A stretch of 64,000 nt of DNA from Tilletia caries (Eukaryota; Basidiomycota; Exobasidiomycetes; Tilletiales; Tilletiaceae), in assembly GCA_032718865.1 (NCBI GenBank), contig JALUTQ010000005.1, forward strand, positions 1,240,001-1,304,000, written 5' to 3'. Shown piece by piece: positions 34,013-45,400 of the stretch. Positions within the stretch are counted from its first letter, which is position 1. Every line of letters begins with the position of its first letter. A program made the translations under genes and the position numbers. The notes beneath the pieces were generated by a model. The model was not told where the DNA came from, ran no database searches, and was given only the letters and a program-made list of their open reading frames with translations.

Positions 34013-35909
34013 CTACGCGTGGGAGTGTTCCACTGAACCTTCACCTTCCTGCCCCTCCGCTGCCTCTAGCAATTCGGAAACAACCTCCAAAACCTTGGTG
34101 TACCTTCCCAACCCCATGTCTTCACCAGGAGGCCACTGGAGTGGCACTTCCGCCTCGACCCATCCTCGCACGGCAGGATCCAGTAGCAGCGCCGGCAAAT
34201 CCCGCTCTACCGGATCCAGCACGACATGAGGATCATTCTCTCGCCGTTCCCTCCCTTCTCGTGCCACATCGTCTCCGTACTCCGCAAAATTTCTCAGAGC
34301 GTGCTGTCTGATATCCTCGGCAGCTTCCTCCTCTTCCAGCACAGCAGGTCGAGTCCGGAGGTCGAAACCCTTGCGCTCGGCTTCCAGAACACCTGGAAGT
34401 TACAAAATGATTCAGTATGTTGCAATCCCAACACCACTCTTCTCACTGACCTGCCGTGTGCATTTGCTGAGGACTCCAGTTGGAGCCCGCTGTCCGCACA
34501 GGATGCATGTTCCACACGTCTTGAAAGTGATCAAGTGCCTTGTTGAGTTGCGGCAAAAATACGAGATGAAGACACCACAAGGCACAAGTGAATGGAGCAG
34601 TTCACATCGAGAAGTTCGCTCTCTTCCATGGCCTGAAACAGGGCTTTGTATTTGGCCGTGGTCCATCGTTGAACATCGACCCACATCCTCTCGATGCGCT
34701 GATTACGGGTCGAAGGACCCTGAATGAACGAACCGCGATTGTGTCCTGATGAATGGATAAGAACGACGTCAGTTTGGCTTCATACTACGCGTTAAGTGCA
34801 GCATGAAACCTCATCATCTCACCTCGAGCTTCCTCCATCAACCTCATAACCTCCAGATTCTCCCCTCCGTGATCAGCCCTGACCCTACTCGGCCATCCCC
34901 ACCTCTCCGTGGCTTCGAGGAAGCAGTCGGCGACGGTGTCGGCGCGGTTGTTTGAGTTGGCGCGCATGAACGTGACCACCCGACTCTTCCCATCCACCCC
35001 CCATGTATGACGATCTTGTATTTGATGAGCTTATGATGCCCATCGATGTGCCAGAGACTGTTAACGAACGGGACGTAGTAATCCCGCCGCTTGGTCGTCT
35101 TCGCCCAGAGTGCCTGCACACGATGAGGATTGTTTGCTTGCAATGCCAGCCGCAAACGTGCGCGACTGACACTGACTCCAACTGCGCGTAACGCACCGCG
35201 CATTCCCCTCTCTCCAACACTCATGCCCATTTTATATGTAGATTCGATGGCCTAGAGTAGCACAGAGCAGAGGTGAGGAAATGAGGATGAGGCGAGCAGA
35301 ATCGAGATGGACAGGCAAGAGCATAAAGGTTTGTCAGCAAACATGGAAGACTAGCTGGTCTCTGGGTTGAATCATACTCACAGCTATCAAGTCCTCGTCG
35401 GAAACCATTGTGTCCCCCCTACGTACGAGCCCCAGTTTGCGCCGCCGTCTCCTCACAGTTATCGCAGAGACGCCCAACATTATCGAGATTGTTGCGTCGG
35501 TGAACTGAAGCTCCACGAGCTCGCAGAGGGTGTCGGTGTTGACGTTGAGTCGAAGCTGCCCTCGCGCAGTACGCTCCCACAATGCCTGCTGCCGCGTCTC
35601 GGGCATAGTCCGCTCCAACGTATCTAGCTCTTCTCGGGCAAAAAGCATTTTTCGCATGAGTGGATTGTATTGAGGGGATGGGAGGAGGTGGACGCACAAA
35701 GCCCAACCGTCGATCAGCTCTTGTAAGGCGAGCAGATGGGCCGGAATCATCATAACGTCTCTGCTGGGATCGGCAATGAATGATTCAAACGGGGCGAGAG
35801 CAGACGCAGTGTGACCGATTAAGTCTCGTATTTCAGTGGAGTGTAGAGGGTCGGTAGCAGCGGAGACATGAGGAGGCGCAGGAGGTGTAGATGAACCAGC
35901 GTCTTCCAT
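34013..35909 (-). pseudogene. Integrase-core (DDE) protein of the TIR element, frameshifted
   Basis: Four exons: 35382-35909, 34823-35251, 34451-34745, 34013-34392, with GTGAGT/GTGAGA/GTCAGT donors. Exon 1 contains a helix-turn-helix-like stretch (FTDATISIMLGVSAITVRRRRRKLGL). Exon 2 has WHIDGHHKLIKYKIVIHGG, then in a shifted frame DGKSRVVTFMRANSNNRADT and VRADHGGENLEVM; exon 3 has GSFIQGPSTRNQRIERMWVDV with the catalytic Glu. These are the D, D and E blocks of an integrase-core family common in basidiomycetes. The frame breaks in a six-G run at about 35000 and again near 34590-34610. Exon 4 is acidic and ends VEHSHA. Probably inactive unless the G-run is a sequencing error. Confidence 0.7.
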
Positions 35910-36285
35910 GGCTAGGGTGTGAAGAGTCTGACCAGACGCGCACGCGAGCAGGGCCGACGTTTTTCGACGATCCTTGCTTGCCCAGAAAGACGAGAAGGAG
36001 AGCAGAACCACACAGTGAAGAGCCCTGAGCCGGATCAATCAACAGAAACATAATCATATTCAGCAAACACTCATGAATGAACGCGCTGCCATAAATACTC
36101 ACCGCGGACGAGAGCCGAGAGGTCGACGGGCGAGTCCGGACGGAGGGCGGGCTAAGAGCCACACGAGGCGGACGAGCAGCGGCACAAGCGACGGCGGGCC
36201 GATCGACGGCCGGGCGAGCAACGAGCAGCACGAGCGTCGGCGGGACGAGCGACGGCGGGGCGAGCGACGGCGGGGACGAGCAGGC

Positions 36286-36522
36286 AGCAGCAGGCCAAGG
36301 ACAGTCGTCGGTGGCACTGTGGCAGACTGATGAGCAGAGAAGAGAAGAGAAGAGAAGAGAAGGAGATGTCAGCAGACCGGGAGAAGAGTTTCCTAGAGCA
36401 ACCGTAATACATACCCTTGCAGAGAACTTGATGTGCGCGCGAGGTGATGTGGTGGTGGGTGTGGTGGTCAAGAATCAAGATCAGAAATCAAATCAAAAAG
36501 GTGATCACTTCGGCGCTCCATA
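36286..36522 (-). repeat. Right terminal inverted repeat
   Basis: Exact inverse of the left repeat. It is followed inward (to about 36110) by the inverse of the same GC-rich minisatellite, but with different unit numbers, so divergence begins exactly in the minisatellite. Confidence 0.9.
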
Positions 36523-36528
36523 GAGGCG
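36523..36528 (+). repeat. Target site duplication, right copy (GAGGCG)
   Basis: Same 6 bp as 30998-31003, directly outside the right terminal repeat. Confidence 0.75.
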
Positions 36529-36607
36529 AGACTTCCCGACCGAGCTGCCATCTGTACGAGGTACACCACCCCACCGTCAACGTCGGAATCCCCAACCAAG
36601 TCGAATA

Positions 36608-38212
36608 ATGTCGTCAGCAGCAGCAGCAGCAGCAGCAGCAGGGCTCCTCCTCCGCGCGCCCGCCCGCTCGGCCGCCGCCGCCGCGGCGTCTTCGTCATCG
36701 ACATCACTACCAGGAGCGCTACTAACGGCGGGCAGCAGAGTGTCTTCGCGGGCTGCCCATGATCTCGTCATTAAGCGTAAGACGGGTAAACCGATCATCA
36801 AGAGTGGGCCTTATGGCGGCGGGCGGTGCGTGCTTTTCCTCCCCCCTCCCCCTCCCCTTGAGCTTTGATATTCGGCCCTCCTACTGATCAATGGTTAACC
36901 CCCCTTCGTTCGGAAAAAAACAGCTCCTCCGTCTCGGGCCACGTCGCGACCGTCTTCGGATGCACAGGCTTCCTCGGCCGATACCTCGTCAACCGACTCG
37001 CCCAGCGCGGAACGCAGGTGATAATCCCGTACCGCGATGAGGAAGAGAAGCGTCATTTGAAGGTGTTGGGTGATTTGGGACAGGTTGTGCCGATGGTGAG
37101 TTTAACACCCCTTCCCCCCGCGCCGCGTACAGGAGGTCGGTTTTTTGGGGCTAGAATGACTGACGCGTTTACTCTGGTTCTTGTTGGGACGTAATATTTG
37201 GGCGGGTGCTGTAGGAGTGGGACTTGCGCGATGACCAGCAAACCGAGGAGTGTCTCCGTCACTCAGACATCGTGTACAACCTCGTCGGCCGCAACTACGA
37301 GACCAAGTGAGTGTTCCCCTCCGACCCCTCCGATCCATTTCCTTGCCCTTTGGCCTTAACAATTCTGCTCAACTTTGCTCTGCAGGAACTTCAACTTCGA
37401 CGACGTGCACGTCAAGGGTGCCGAGCGCATCGCCCAGATCGCTGAAGCCGCCGGCGTCTCGCGCTTCATCCACCTTTCCCACCTGAATGCCGACCTGAAC
37501 TCGAAATCGGCCTTCTATCGGACCAAGGCCGAGGGTGAGGTCCTTGTCAAGCGCGCGTTTGAGGGCGCGACCATTGTCAGGCCTGGTCCGGTCTTTGGAC
37601 ATGAGGACCGATTGTTGAACTCGATGGCTTGTGAGTGTTCATCTTTCCTTTCTTGGGGATTTCATCGCACCTTTCCTACTTGCTCTGTGTCTGACTTCAT
37701 GTGGATCGTGATTTGCAGCATGGCCCATCACCTGGCACGTCAACTACGGCCGCACCAAGCTCCGCCCCGTCCACAGCCTCGACATCTCCCTCGCCCTCGA
37801 ACTCATGATGGACGCCGAAGAGACGACCATCGGCCAAACCTTCTCCCTCGCTGGGCCCAAGACGCAGACCGTGTCCGAGCTGATGAACCTGATCCAATCC
37901 CTGACGATGACCAAGCTCGTCCGTCTGGGCCTGAACATCCCCAAGCCCTTGCTGATGACCGCAGCCAAGGTGGGCGATCTGGCCTGGTGGCCGATGCTTA
38001 GCCCGGACGAGGTCGAGCGGCGGTACATTGATGACTATGCGGATGAACCCGGCACGAAGAGCTGGGCGGATTTGGGGATTGTGCCGGATGAGGTCGAGGA
38101 GGTTGCGATTACCTATCTGCGTCGGTACCGTGATCACCTCACCTTTGAGCTGCCGGTGGAACGGAAGACCAAGATGGGCAAGAAGCAGGCTGGGTACCGG
38201 ACCGTTCAATAG
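36608..38212 (+). CDS. NDUFA9: NADH:ubiquinone oxidoreductase 39/40-kDa subunit, mitochondrial complex I
   Basis: Accessory complex I subunit of the atypical short-chain dehydrogenase fold. Five exons, 36608-36825, 36924-37095, 37215-37306, 37386-37630, 37719-38212, with phases that agree, give 406 residues. The N-terminus is a poly-Ala and Arg/Ser presequence, followed by [23 protein letters not shown]. The nucleotide-binding motif reads [30 protein letters not shown], and [12 protein letters not shown] and [11 protein letters not shown] are typical of NDUFA9. Length fits the family (about 380-400). The start codon lies only 80 bp from the GAGGCG duplication of the upstream transposon, so the element occupies the promoter or leader. 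Confidence 0.93.
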
Positions 38213-38517
38213 AGGGGGGTTCACTCCTCAGTCCTCAGTCCTCGCTCCCCTTCTCCCTCGGGATGTTTCAATCTCTGGGGACAAAACGCTCCTTTCCGCC
38301 TCGTGCTGCCCGGAATACAATTACGCAGCGTCCTTCTGAAGTCATGCTGGTCTGACTTCGTGACTGCGGAGATGACATTTCGTGAGATTTATATACTGCT
38401 ACAGTCAGGGACAGCAGTGATGATGATGCAGTAACATGCGAGAGTGTGGGAGAAGGTCAAGAAGACAGCGTCCTCGAATAGCTGATGTCTGTAAGGTCAT
38501 AGAAGCTGGTACCCTCC
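38213..38517. other. Convergent 3' flanks of NDUFA9 and arginase
   Basis: No gene or RNA is visible in these 305 bp. Confidence 0.5.
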
Positions 38518-39631
38518 TTAGAGAAGCGTTTCGCCGAGAGCGCTGCGGATGAGCGAGCATCCGATCGCGACGGTAGCTTCGGCGTCGGTTGGAGAGAGTG
38601 AAGGGTTGACTTCCATCAGGTCCATGGCGACGAGGTTTCCCGTCTCGAAGATAGCTTCGCAGATGTAGTGTCCCTCGCGGAAAGTGAGACCGCCTCGGAC
38701 CTATGAAACGGTCGAAGGAATGAATGCATGAGCATACTCTTGGGGAAGAAATATCAGAAACAGGGGTTGAACTCACGGGAGTGCCAGTGCTAGCAGCGAC
38801 TGTGGGATCCAGCGCGTCGACGTCAAAGCTGAGATGAATCGGTCGCTCCCGCTTGCCCTCTACACCCCCATTCAAATGATCCAGGGCCATATCAACGACG
38901 CGTCCGATGCCATACCGATCGACCTCGTGCATACTAAACGCCTTAATGCCATTCTCGCGCAAAATCTTCTTCTCCGGCGCGTCGACGTCCCGAAGGCCAA
39001 TGTAGACGATGCTGTCTGGCTTGAGGCACGGGGTCGAAGGCAGCCAGTCGGTGAAAGGTTTGGTGTCGGTGCCGGGGAGACCCATGAGGAAGGAGACGGG
39101 GCAGCCGTGCAGGTTGCCGGTGTCTGTGGTGAGGGGGGTGTTGATGTCGGCGTGGGCGTCGACCCAGATTACGCCTGCGTTTGGGAATGCGCGCATCACG
39201 CCCGACACGGTGCCGAGGGCCTGATTTCGAGGATGAACGGAAGGACATCAGCTATCTTGTAAATGCGCGTCGGAAGGAGAAGAACTGCTACTCACCAAGC
39301 TGTGATCGCCACCAAGGGTAAGCGGCAATTCGCCCGCCAAGGCATGTCCAGCCACGATGTCGGCGACCGCCTTAGCAACGCCCGACACCGTCTTGGGCAG
39401 CTTCATCTTGCCGACATCGGGATCGTCCAGCAGGAGCCGGTTGACAGGGTCGAACTGGTTGTGGCCGTCGAAGCGGACGGAGTATCCGAGGTCCTCGATC
39501 TGTTTGACGAGGCCGGCCTCGACGAGGGAGATGGCGCCTGCTTCTACGCCTGCGCGGGGCTGGCCGCAGCTGAAGGGGCAGCCGATCACTGCGACCTTCG
39601 TGGGTGTCAACTTCTTGCCTGTCGAGCTCAT
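38518..39631 (-). CDS. CAR1: Arginase
   Basis: Hydrolyses L-arginine to ornithine and urea; manganese enzyme of nitrogen catabolism. Three exons, 39296-39631, 38777-39220 and 38518-38700, all phase 0, give 320 residues. Metal-binding blocks in order are GGDHSL (end of exon 1), [11 protein letters not shown] and SFDVDALDP; exon 2 ends TGTP and exon 3 continues [17 protein letters not shown], the expected arginase order. The substrate loop [12 protein letters not shown] is present. The C-terminus [23 protein letters not shown] is complete. No signal peptide, so cytosolic. Divergent from PRMT3, with start codons 262 bp apart. Confidence 0.95.
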
Positions 39632-39893
39632 CTTCAGAGTGCAGTCAGTGCGAGTTGGGAGTCATGGCCAACCAAGTTAAGGAGGCGGGCGATCTTCTGT
39701 CGTTCGCGGTTCGATGATCCGTGCATTACCGAACTCAAGTACCGCAGCGGAACCGTACCGTATCAGTACCGAAGTCCCGGGATCAACCGAAAAAAAGTTG
39801 AAAAGGCAGCGAGCATGGCCAGGAAGAACGCAGCAACAGCATCGCTCATCGCCAGTACACGCTACACACACACTGACTGATAGACAGACGAAG
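39632..39893. promoter_or_regulatory. Bidirectional promoter, arginase / PRMT3
   Basis: 262 bp between divergent start codons. It contains a GTACCG-rich stretch (three GTACCG/CGTACC occurrences near 39738-39770). Function inferred from location only. Confidence 0.5.
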
Positions 39894-42484
39894 ATGGTGA
39901 CCTCCAGCGCATCGACAGCGGCGACAGATGGCAGCGCAAATGCGGCCGCTTCTTCCCCAGCCTCGGCTCAGTCTCAGGGCCGCGGAAACGAGCTCCAGAA
40001 GGACAACATCGCCGACGATGACGACGACGAGGACGAGGATGACGATGACGACGATCAAGACTTCGGCGACTGGGTGGACGACGACGATGAGGGAGGTGAA
40101 GGTGGCCCGTCCTCTGCAGTCTATGCCGACGCAGACGCAGCATCGAAGCGAGGCCCCAAGACGCCCACCCACGCCCTCTTTCCCGATGTCCCAGGCCAAC
40201 CCCTCAAGCTCTTCTCCCGACCAGCAGCCGCGCTTCAGCATGCCAAGGAGAACGGCTGCGACTTCCGCGCGCTCGTGCGCAGCAAGTGTGAGTGTCTTGT
40301 TCTCTCTTGTGTTTTGGAGAAGGCGAGCTGATCTGGACTTTCTATGCGTTTTCAGCACTGGACGCGCTCCAAGTCATCCGTCTGCTCAACTATCTGAGGA
40401 GAGCTGCCTCGAAGGGCGCTTCTCTCTCGGCCGAGCAGATCAACGCTATCTCTGGCTCAGAACCATTTCTCAATGACGATGCAGAGCTCGCGCCTGTGCC
40501 CGGCTTCGAGATGGACGGACTTCTTCGTGAGTACATGCGGGCGCATACAGTCACGCATGTAGCTGAGTTTACTGAACTCTTTTCGTCCCAAAACTCCTCC
40601 AGAAATCGACTTCGACGATGACGACGACATTGCGCAGGATGGTACCGAAAGTAATACGCAGAAGGCATCAGGCGAACCTTCCCGCCCATCGACCTCCGAG
40701 CTCGAATCCGAACTACTCGCCCTCCGTCTGGCGTTCCAAGACCTGCGCGAGCGATATGCAGCCAGTATCGGTCTTTCCGACGCGGACAGGGCCGCTGTGA
40801 CCGAAGATTCGGAGAAGACAGTTGGCTCGTCGGGATCCAGCGTCAAGGGCAAGAATAAGCTCAGTCCCTTTGCGGGCGTGTCCCGGACTCATGCTCCCCT
40901 TTCGGCCAATGACAAGGAAGACGATCAGCATTACTTCACCTCATATGCGTCCAACGAGTGAGTTGATAGATTCAGTGCGTCCCCCTTCGCGTCTTTTTTG
41001 CTCATGTACTTCCTGTTCTTTAAATCACCAGCATCCACCAAACGATGATCAGCGACTCCGTCCGCACGCTCAGCTACGCCAAGTTCATCCTCTCCCCACA
41101 AAATTCCCACCTCTTCCGCAACAAGATCATCATGGACGTCGGCTGCGGATCCGGGATTCTCTCCCTCTTTGCCGCGCGCGCAGGGGCGGCCACCGTTCTC
41201 GCAATCGACGCCAGTGACATCGCGGATCGGACGGTGTTGAACGTGCAGGAGAATGGCTTTGGATCTGTCATCCGGGTCTTCAAGGGCAAAATTGAGGAGC
41301 TGGGTCCAGAGTTGGCTCCGTACGAAGGCAAGGTGGATGTCATCGTGTCTGAGTGGATGGGGTGAGTACATGCGATATAGCCACCTGCCAAGAAAAGGAG
41401 ATATTCTGATCGATCTGCTGCCTCCAGCTACTTCCTGATCTACGAAGCCATGCTGCCTTCCGTGCTCCATGCCCGAGACCTGTACCTCCGCAAACCCAGC
41501 AAAATCAATGCCGACAATGGCACCTCTACCGACGGCGGTATCCTTGCGCCCAGTCACACTCGTATGACGTTGGCGGGTGTGGAAGATGCTGAGCTACTCC
41601 ACGAGCGTATTCACTTCTGGGCCGACGTGTACGGCTTCAAGATGAGTGCGATGGCGAAGGGCTTGGCGGACGATGCGTATACGGAGGGTTTGAAGAAGGA
41701 GGCAGTCATTACCGATACGGCCAACATCTTTGTGAGCACTCCATCCTCTCTGTCTCCTGCGTCCATAGTTTGCCCTTGTTTGCTGACCTGGAAGAACATA
41801 ACCAGGACCTGCCTTTGATGACGATGTCGACGCGCCAACCCGAGTTTGAATCCACCTTCTCCCTCAAAGCGTCTCGGAAGGGCACGATGCACGCCTTCCT
41901 GTCCTGGTTCGACACCTGGTTCCTCCCCGCGCCGCTGTCCTCCTCGGGACTCTTCCCGCCCCAAGGCCGACGCGACACCGAAGGCGGCGAAATCCTGCCT
42001 GACCTGCCTCCCTGCCAGACTGCTGAACCCGTCCGAGCGGATGTGAGCGGGTTAGACGAGTCGTTGCGCGGGAATGCGGTTGTGCCTGCGAAGGAGGGTC
42101 AGGACGTAGAACAGGGTCCTGGCGAGGTCGTCAGTTTCACGACGGGCCCGGAGGGAAAGGAGACGCATTGGAAGGCTACTGCGTTCCTACTCAAGGATCC
42201 GATCGAAGTTGAGCAGGGTGAGTTAAAGGCGCGCTTCCACCTTCCCCGTTCTGTGCGATTATGTCCCCTGTCTTGAAGCTGAAGAATCTTTCACCTCGCT
42301 GTGGCGAACACACACTTTACCAGGGTCGACGATCACGGGTCGGATCAAAGTCACCAAGAGCTCGACGCACTCACGCGAGCTGGAGGCGGAGCTGCACTAC
42401 CTTGTGCAACATCCCTCGGACGAGCAAGAGGCCAAGGTTAAGCGGGTGCAGACGACGATGGTGCAGCACTTCGCGGTGCGGTGA
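39894..42484 (+). CDS. PRMT3: Protein arginine N-methyltransferase 3, type I
   Basis: S-adenosylmethionine-dependent arginine methylation; PRMT3 enzymes act mainly on ribosomal protein uS5 in the cytosol. Seven exons, 39894-40287, 40356-40526, 40603-40957, 41032-41361, 41428-41731, 41806-42217, 42324-42484, phases agreeing, give 708 residues. The acidic N-terminus (DDDDEDEDDDDDDQDFGDWVDD) and the helix with EIDFDDDDD and LALRLAFQDLRERYAASI resemble PRMT3. Catalytic motifs: MISDSVRTLSYAKFIL, VGCGSGILSLFAARAGA, SEWMGYFLIYEAMLPSVLHARDLYL (double-E loop) and HW near THWKATAFLL. The PRMT3 zinc finger normally has Cys-x-x-Cys; the matching stretch here reads ALFPD...ALQHAKENGCDF, so the zinc cysteines are gone. 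Confidence 0.92.
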
Positions 42485-43493
42485 GCTCTGTGATGAATGA
42501 GACGGTCTTCATCACGGCTCCGCGATCGGATCATACGTCGGCGTGCAGCGGCGTACAGCCGTGTCAAAATCTAATCGATTATCCCCTGCAGATGTATGTA
42601 TGCTCACTGCTTGGGAGATGATGGGAGGATTCAGGGAGGGGACTGAAGGGCATATCCATGCATGAAGGGAAAGCGAACGGAACCGATGTTTCGGACTGAC
42701 CCACTACATACTGGTCAGGCACATGGCACACCACTACTCTCTAACTTGGACGCTTATTTGCTGCGGGCGCAATACAAGCGTAAGACAAGTAGTATGCGAG
42801 ATCCCATTTTGAGCAGGCTTTGCAAGTTGCAACACCGCCCGCCGCCTGCTCATTATCGCCTCATCACGTCCACAGTAGTCCACACACACAGCACCGCTTA
42901 TAAGCCATAATAATGCTGCCACTTGCCAGCAGTGTCTGAGAACGTCGAGGTCGACTCCCGAGTCCCGGCTGTCGAGTCAAGATTAGTATACGAGGCTGCA
43001 CGGGCAGGATCCCGAAGTCCGAGTTCCGGACGCGAAGCAACGAGGTTTGCGCCCACCAACCTGTCCTACCTTTTCTCTTGTTCTTGCTCACTGCTTTTTT
43101 TCGCCCTGCTTCTTCGCGGTCTCATCGCCTCGCCGCCTCGCCGCCTCACCTATCACCGTATCACCTATCACCTATCACACTACTCCCATCGTGTGCCTGC
43201 ATATGTTCGCCTGCTGCACTGGGCAGATGTCTGCATTATGGCTGCAGAAAACCAGCCTGGGGACTGGGGAGACTCCTTGTCATGGCGCTTGGGGCTTGAG
43301 CTAACTTTTCTTGACCTGGTCCAAGTTTCTCTCTGCCCAGCAGTTACGTGCATGCTCGATGATTCCTATAAGAAGCAGCATGGGCAATCGCTAACCAGTC
43401 CTCCTCCTCCCGCTCATCGGTTCTGTCTGATATTTGATACCTCCTTTATACCCCCTTTCTCTCACGCCTACTTTTCCCTTGCTATCACTCAGA
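42485..43493. other. Intergenic, PRMT3 3' flank and promoter of GPI-protein gene
   Basis: No ORF with recognisable content. A short repeat of TATCACC-type units lies near 43145-43185, and CGCCTCGCCGC repeats lie just before it. The last part is the promoter of the 43494 gene. Confidence 0.5.
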
Positions 43494-44580
43494 ATGTTCG
43501 GCACTCCACGCATCAGCAGCATCTTCCTCCTCGCCTTGGGCACCGCCCTCGCGACCGTCACGGCCGTCAACGCCGAGACCGACCCCAGCCTGCCCGAACG
43601 CGTTCTGGTCGGCAAAGCCTCACTCAAGGCAGAGCTGTACAGTCGCGCCGACCCTCTCAACCTCTTCGGACTTCAGCGTCCTCGCCATGACCCCCGCGAC
43701 GACGTCGTGGGCCAGGTCATCGATCAGACAGTGGGCTTGGCTCGCGGTATGACGATGGAGGAGCGTCAGATTCGATGCACAAACTCGGGATATGGCCTGT
43801 GCCCTGATAAGTCCGGCTGCTGTCCAGTGGGCGGCCAGTGTTGCCCAGGCGATATCTGCTGCTCCAAAATCACCGGAAGCTGCTCCAGGGTGAGTTCGAC
43901 TGTGCCCCAGTGCTCTGCTGATGAAACTTTTTGGAAGCTTTGTTGCTGACCAGTCTTGGTTGGAACGGGATGCTGTGGATCTAGGTCTACGACCATTACG
44001 AATGCTGTCCCCCGGGAGTCAGCTGCAACGGCATCGACGGATGCGCGGTCGGCCGCCGTGCTTGCCCTAAAGACCCCGAAGGTGAGCATTCTATATTCCT
44101 GCCTACCTTGTCTTTTCTTTTGTCCAGAGTCAAGATGCTCATTAACTTCTCACATTTCCTCTTCCATTGCCTCTTCCATCTTCAGGGTGCTGCCCTTTCG
44201 GTTCGTCATGCGCCTATGGCTCCGACGGCAAAGTAAATGGGTGCAGTCGTTTCGCCAGCGGCAGCGGCAACGGCCCCGCCGGAGACACGTCGACGTTCAG
44301 TGTGATCAGCTCAACCCAACTCTTCACCTCATCTTCGATCTTCTTCTTCCCCACAACGACTGTCTCCTCTAGCTCTTCGAGAACCACGGACGTGCTGACT
44401 TTCAATGCACCATCGACGACTCCAACTACGACTTCAACCACGACTTCAACTACGACCACGCCTGTGTCTGGCGGCCTCCCTTTCCCTGTTAATGCCGCTG
44501 CACCTCGGGTTGGCAATGGTGCCTCTTTGGCCCTCACTGCTGTCGCTGTGGCCATCCTCGCAGGTGTTGTTGCGCTTTGA
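43494..44580 (+). CDS. Secreted GPI-anchored cysteine-rich protein, function unknown
   Basis: Three exons, 43494-43889, 43985-44081 and 44186-44580, give 295 residues. An N-terminal hydrophobic segment (ISSIFLLALGTALATVTAVNA) is a signal peptide. A middle domain has about 20 cysteines in granulin-like pairs (CCPVGGQCCPGDICC, ECCPPGVSC, GCCPFGSSC), built from all three exons, so the splices are supported by the repeating CC pattern. A Ser/Thr-rich stalk with alternating TTTST follows, then a C-terminal hydrophobic tail (LALTAVAVAILAGVVAL) preceded by a small-residue region, as in GPI-anchor signals. Likely a cell-wall or surface protein; the specific family is not recognised. Confidence 0.85.
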
Positions 44581-45400
44581 GAATTGGGACCCTGCGATCG
44601 ATCTTTCCCCGCTTGGAGAAGCCAGGCATCCCCTCTCCCTCCATAATGGGCTCAAATCTACGAATGCTTACGACCTTCATAATGTGCTATGTTTGCTTTC
44701 AGTCATTGGACAGCGAACGGAAGTTGCATTCAGTATTGCTGAAGCTGGGGACGATACGCCGACCAGTACTAGTTAGCGATGAACGGACGACAAAAGAGTT
44801 GTACATTTCCTCTCGAACAGAGCGACGCCAGGAGGAAAGAGCTGGGCAAACGAAGGAGACAGCGCAGGGGACAAGAAACTGTCTGTGAGGAGGAGTGGGG
44901 GCGGCCGGGCGCTAAAATGATTGGGAGGAAAGATGCGAGGGGGCGGCTGGCGTTTTGGTGTTCGCCTTCATGGAAAGGACAGTGAGAAAGTTCGAAGCTG
45001 AAAGGGCGAAGAAGAGTTGCCGCAACGAGCCGAAAGCGAGGAAATGAATGTGGTAAGAACGAGCCAAGTCGGACTTGGCAAGAAGATGATCGCGGTTTGG
45101 CGATGAGAGTAGTCGACACAGACCGACTTTTGAAGACGGCCGCTTGAGTATCAGAAAGGGTCCCGTAGCAGTAAGGTAGTCGAAGTAATGAATGGGAGCG
45201 ATGCCCAAACGACGGAAATCGAGTGCAAACCGGTTTGGAAAAAGAGTGTGGAGATGCAGCAGGCGCGCCTGAGTATGGCTTGCTTGAGCGTATGTGTCCG
45301 GGAGACGGTAGGGTAGAGAGAACAGTGCGAGCTGAACGATGGTGTTTCCACTGACATGCTGGAATGGAGAAACAACCATGAGGAGGAACGTTTCTCTCCG
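44581..45400. other. Intergenic, convergent 3' flanks
   Basis: Frames are open here on the minus strand but contain no recognisable motif and lack codon bias; nothing is called. Confidence 0.5.

Larger units (their letters stand above)
31004..36522. mobile_element. 5.5-kb DNA transposon-like element with 237-bp perfect terminal inverted repeats
   Basis: The first 237 bp (31004-31240) are the exact reverse complement of the last 237 bp (36286-36522); ends read TATGGAGCGCC and GGCGCTCCATA. GAGGCG flanks it directly on both sides (30998-31003 and 36523-36528), a 6-bp target duplication. Inside are a plus-strand gene (31599-33972) and a minus-strand integrase gene (34013-35909), convergent, each starting near one terminal repeat. 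The integrase has the core motifs of a family widespread in basidiomycete genomes. Both genes look damaged. Perfect repeats suggest a recent insertion, perhaps mobilised in trans. Confidence 0.88.
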
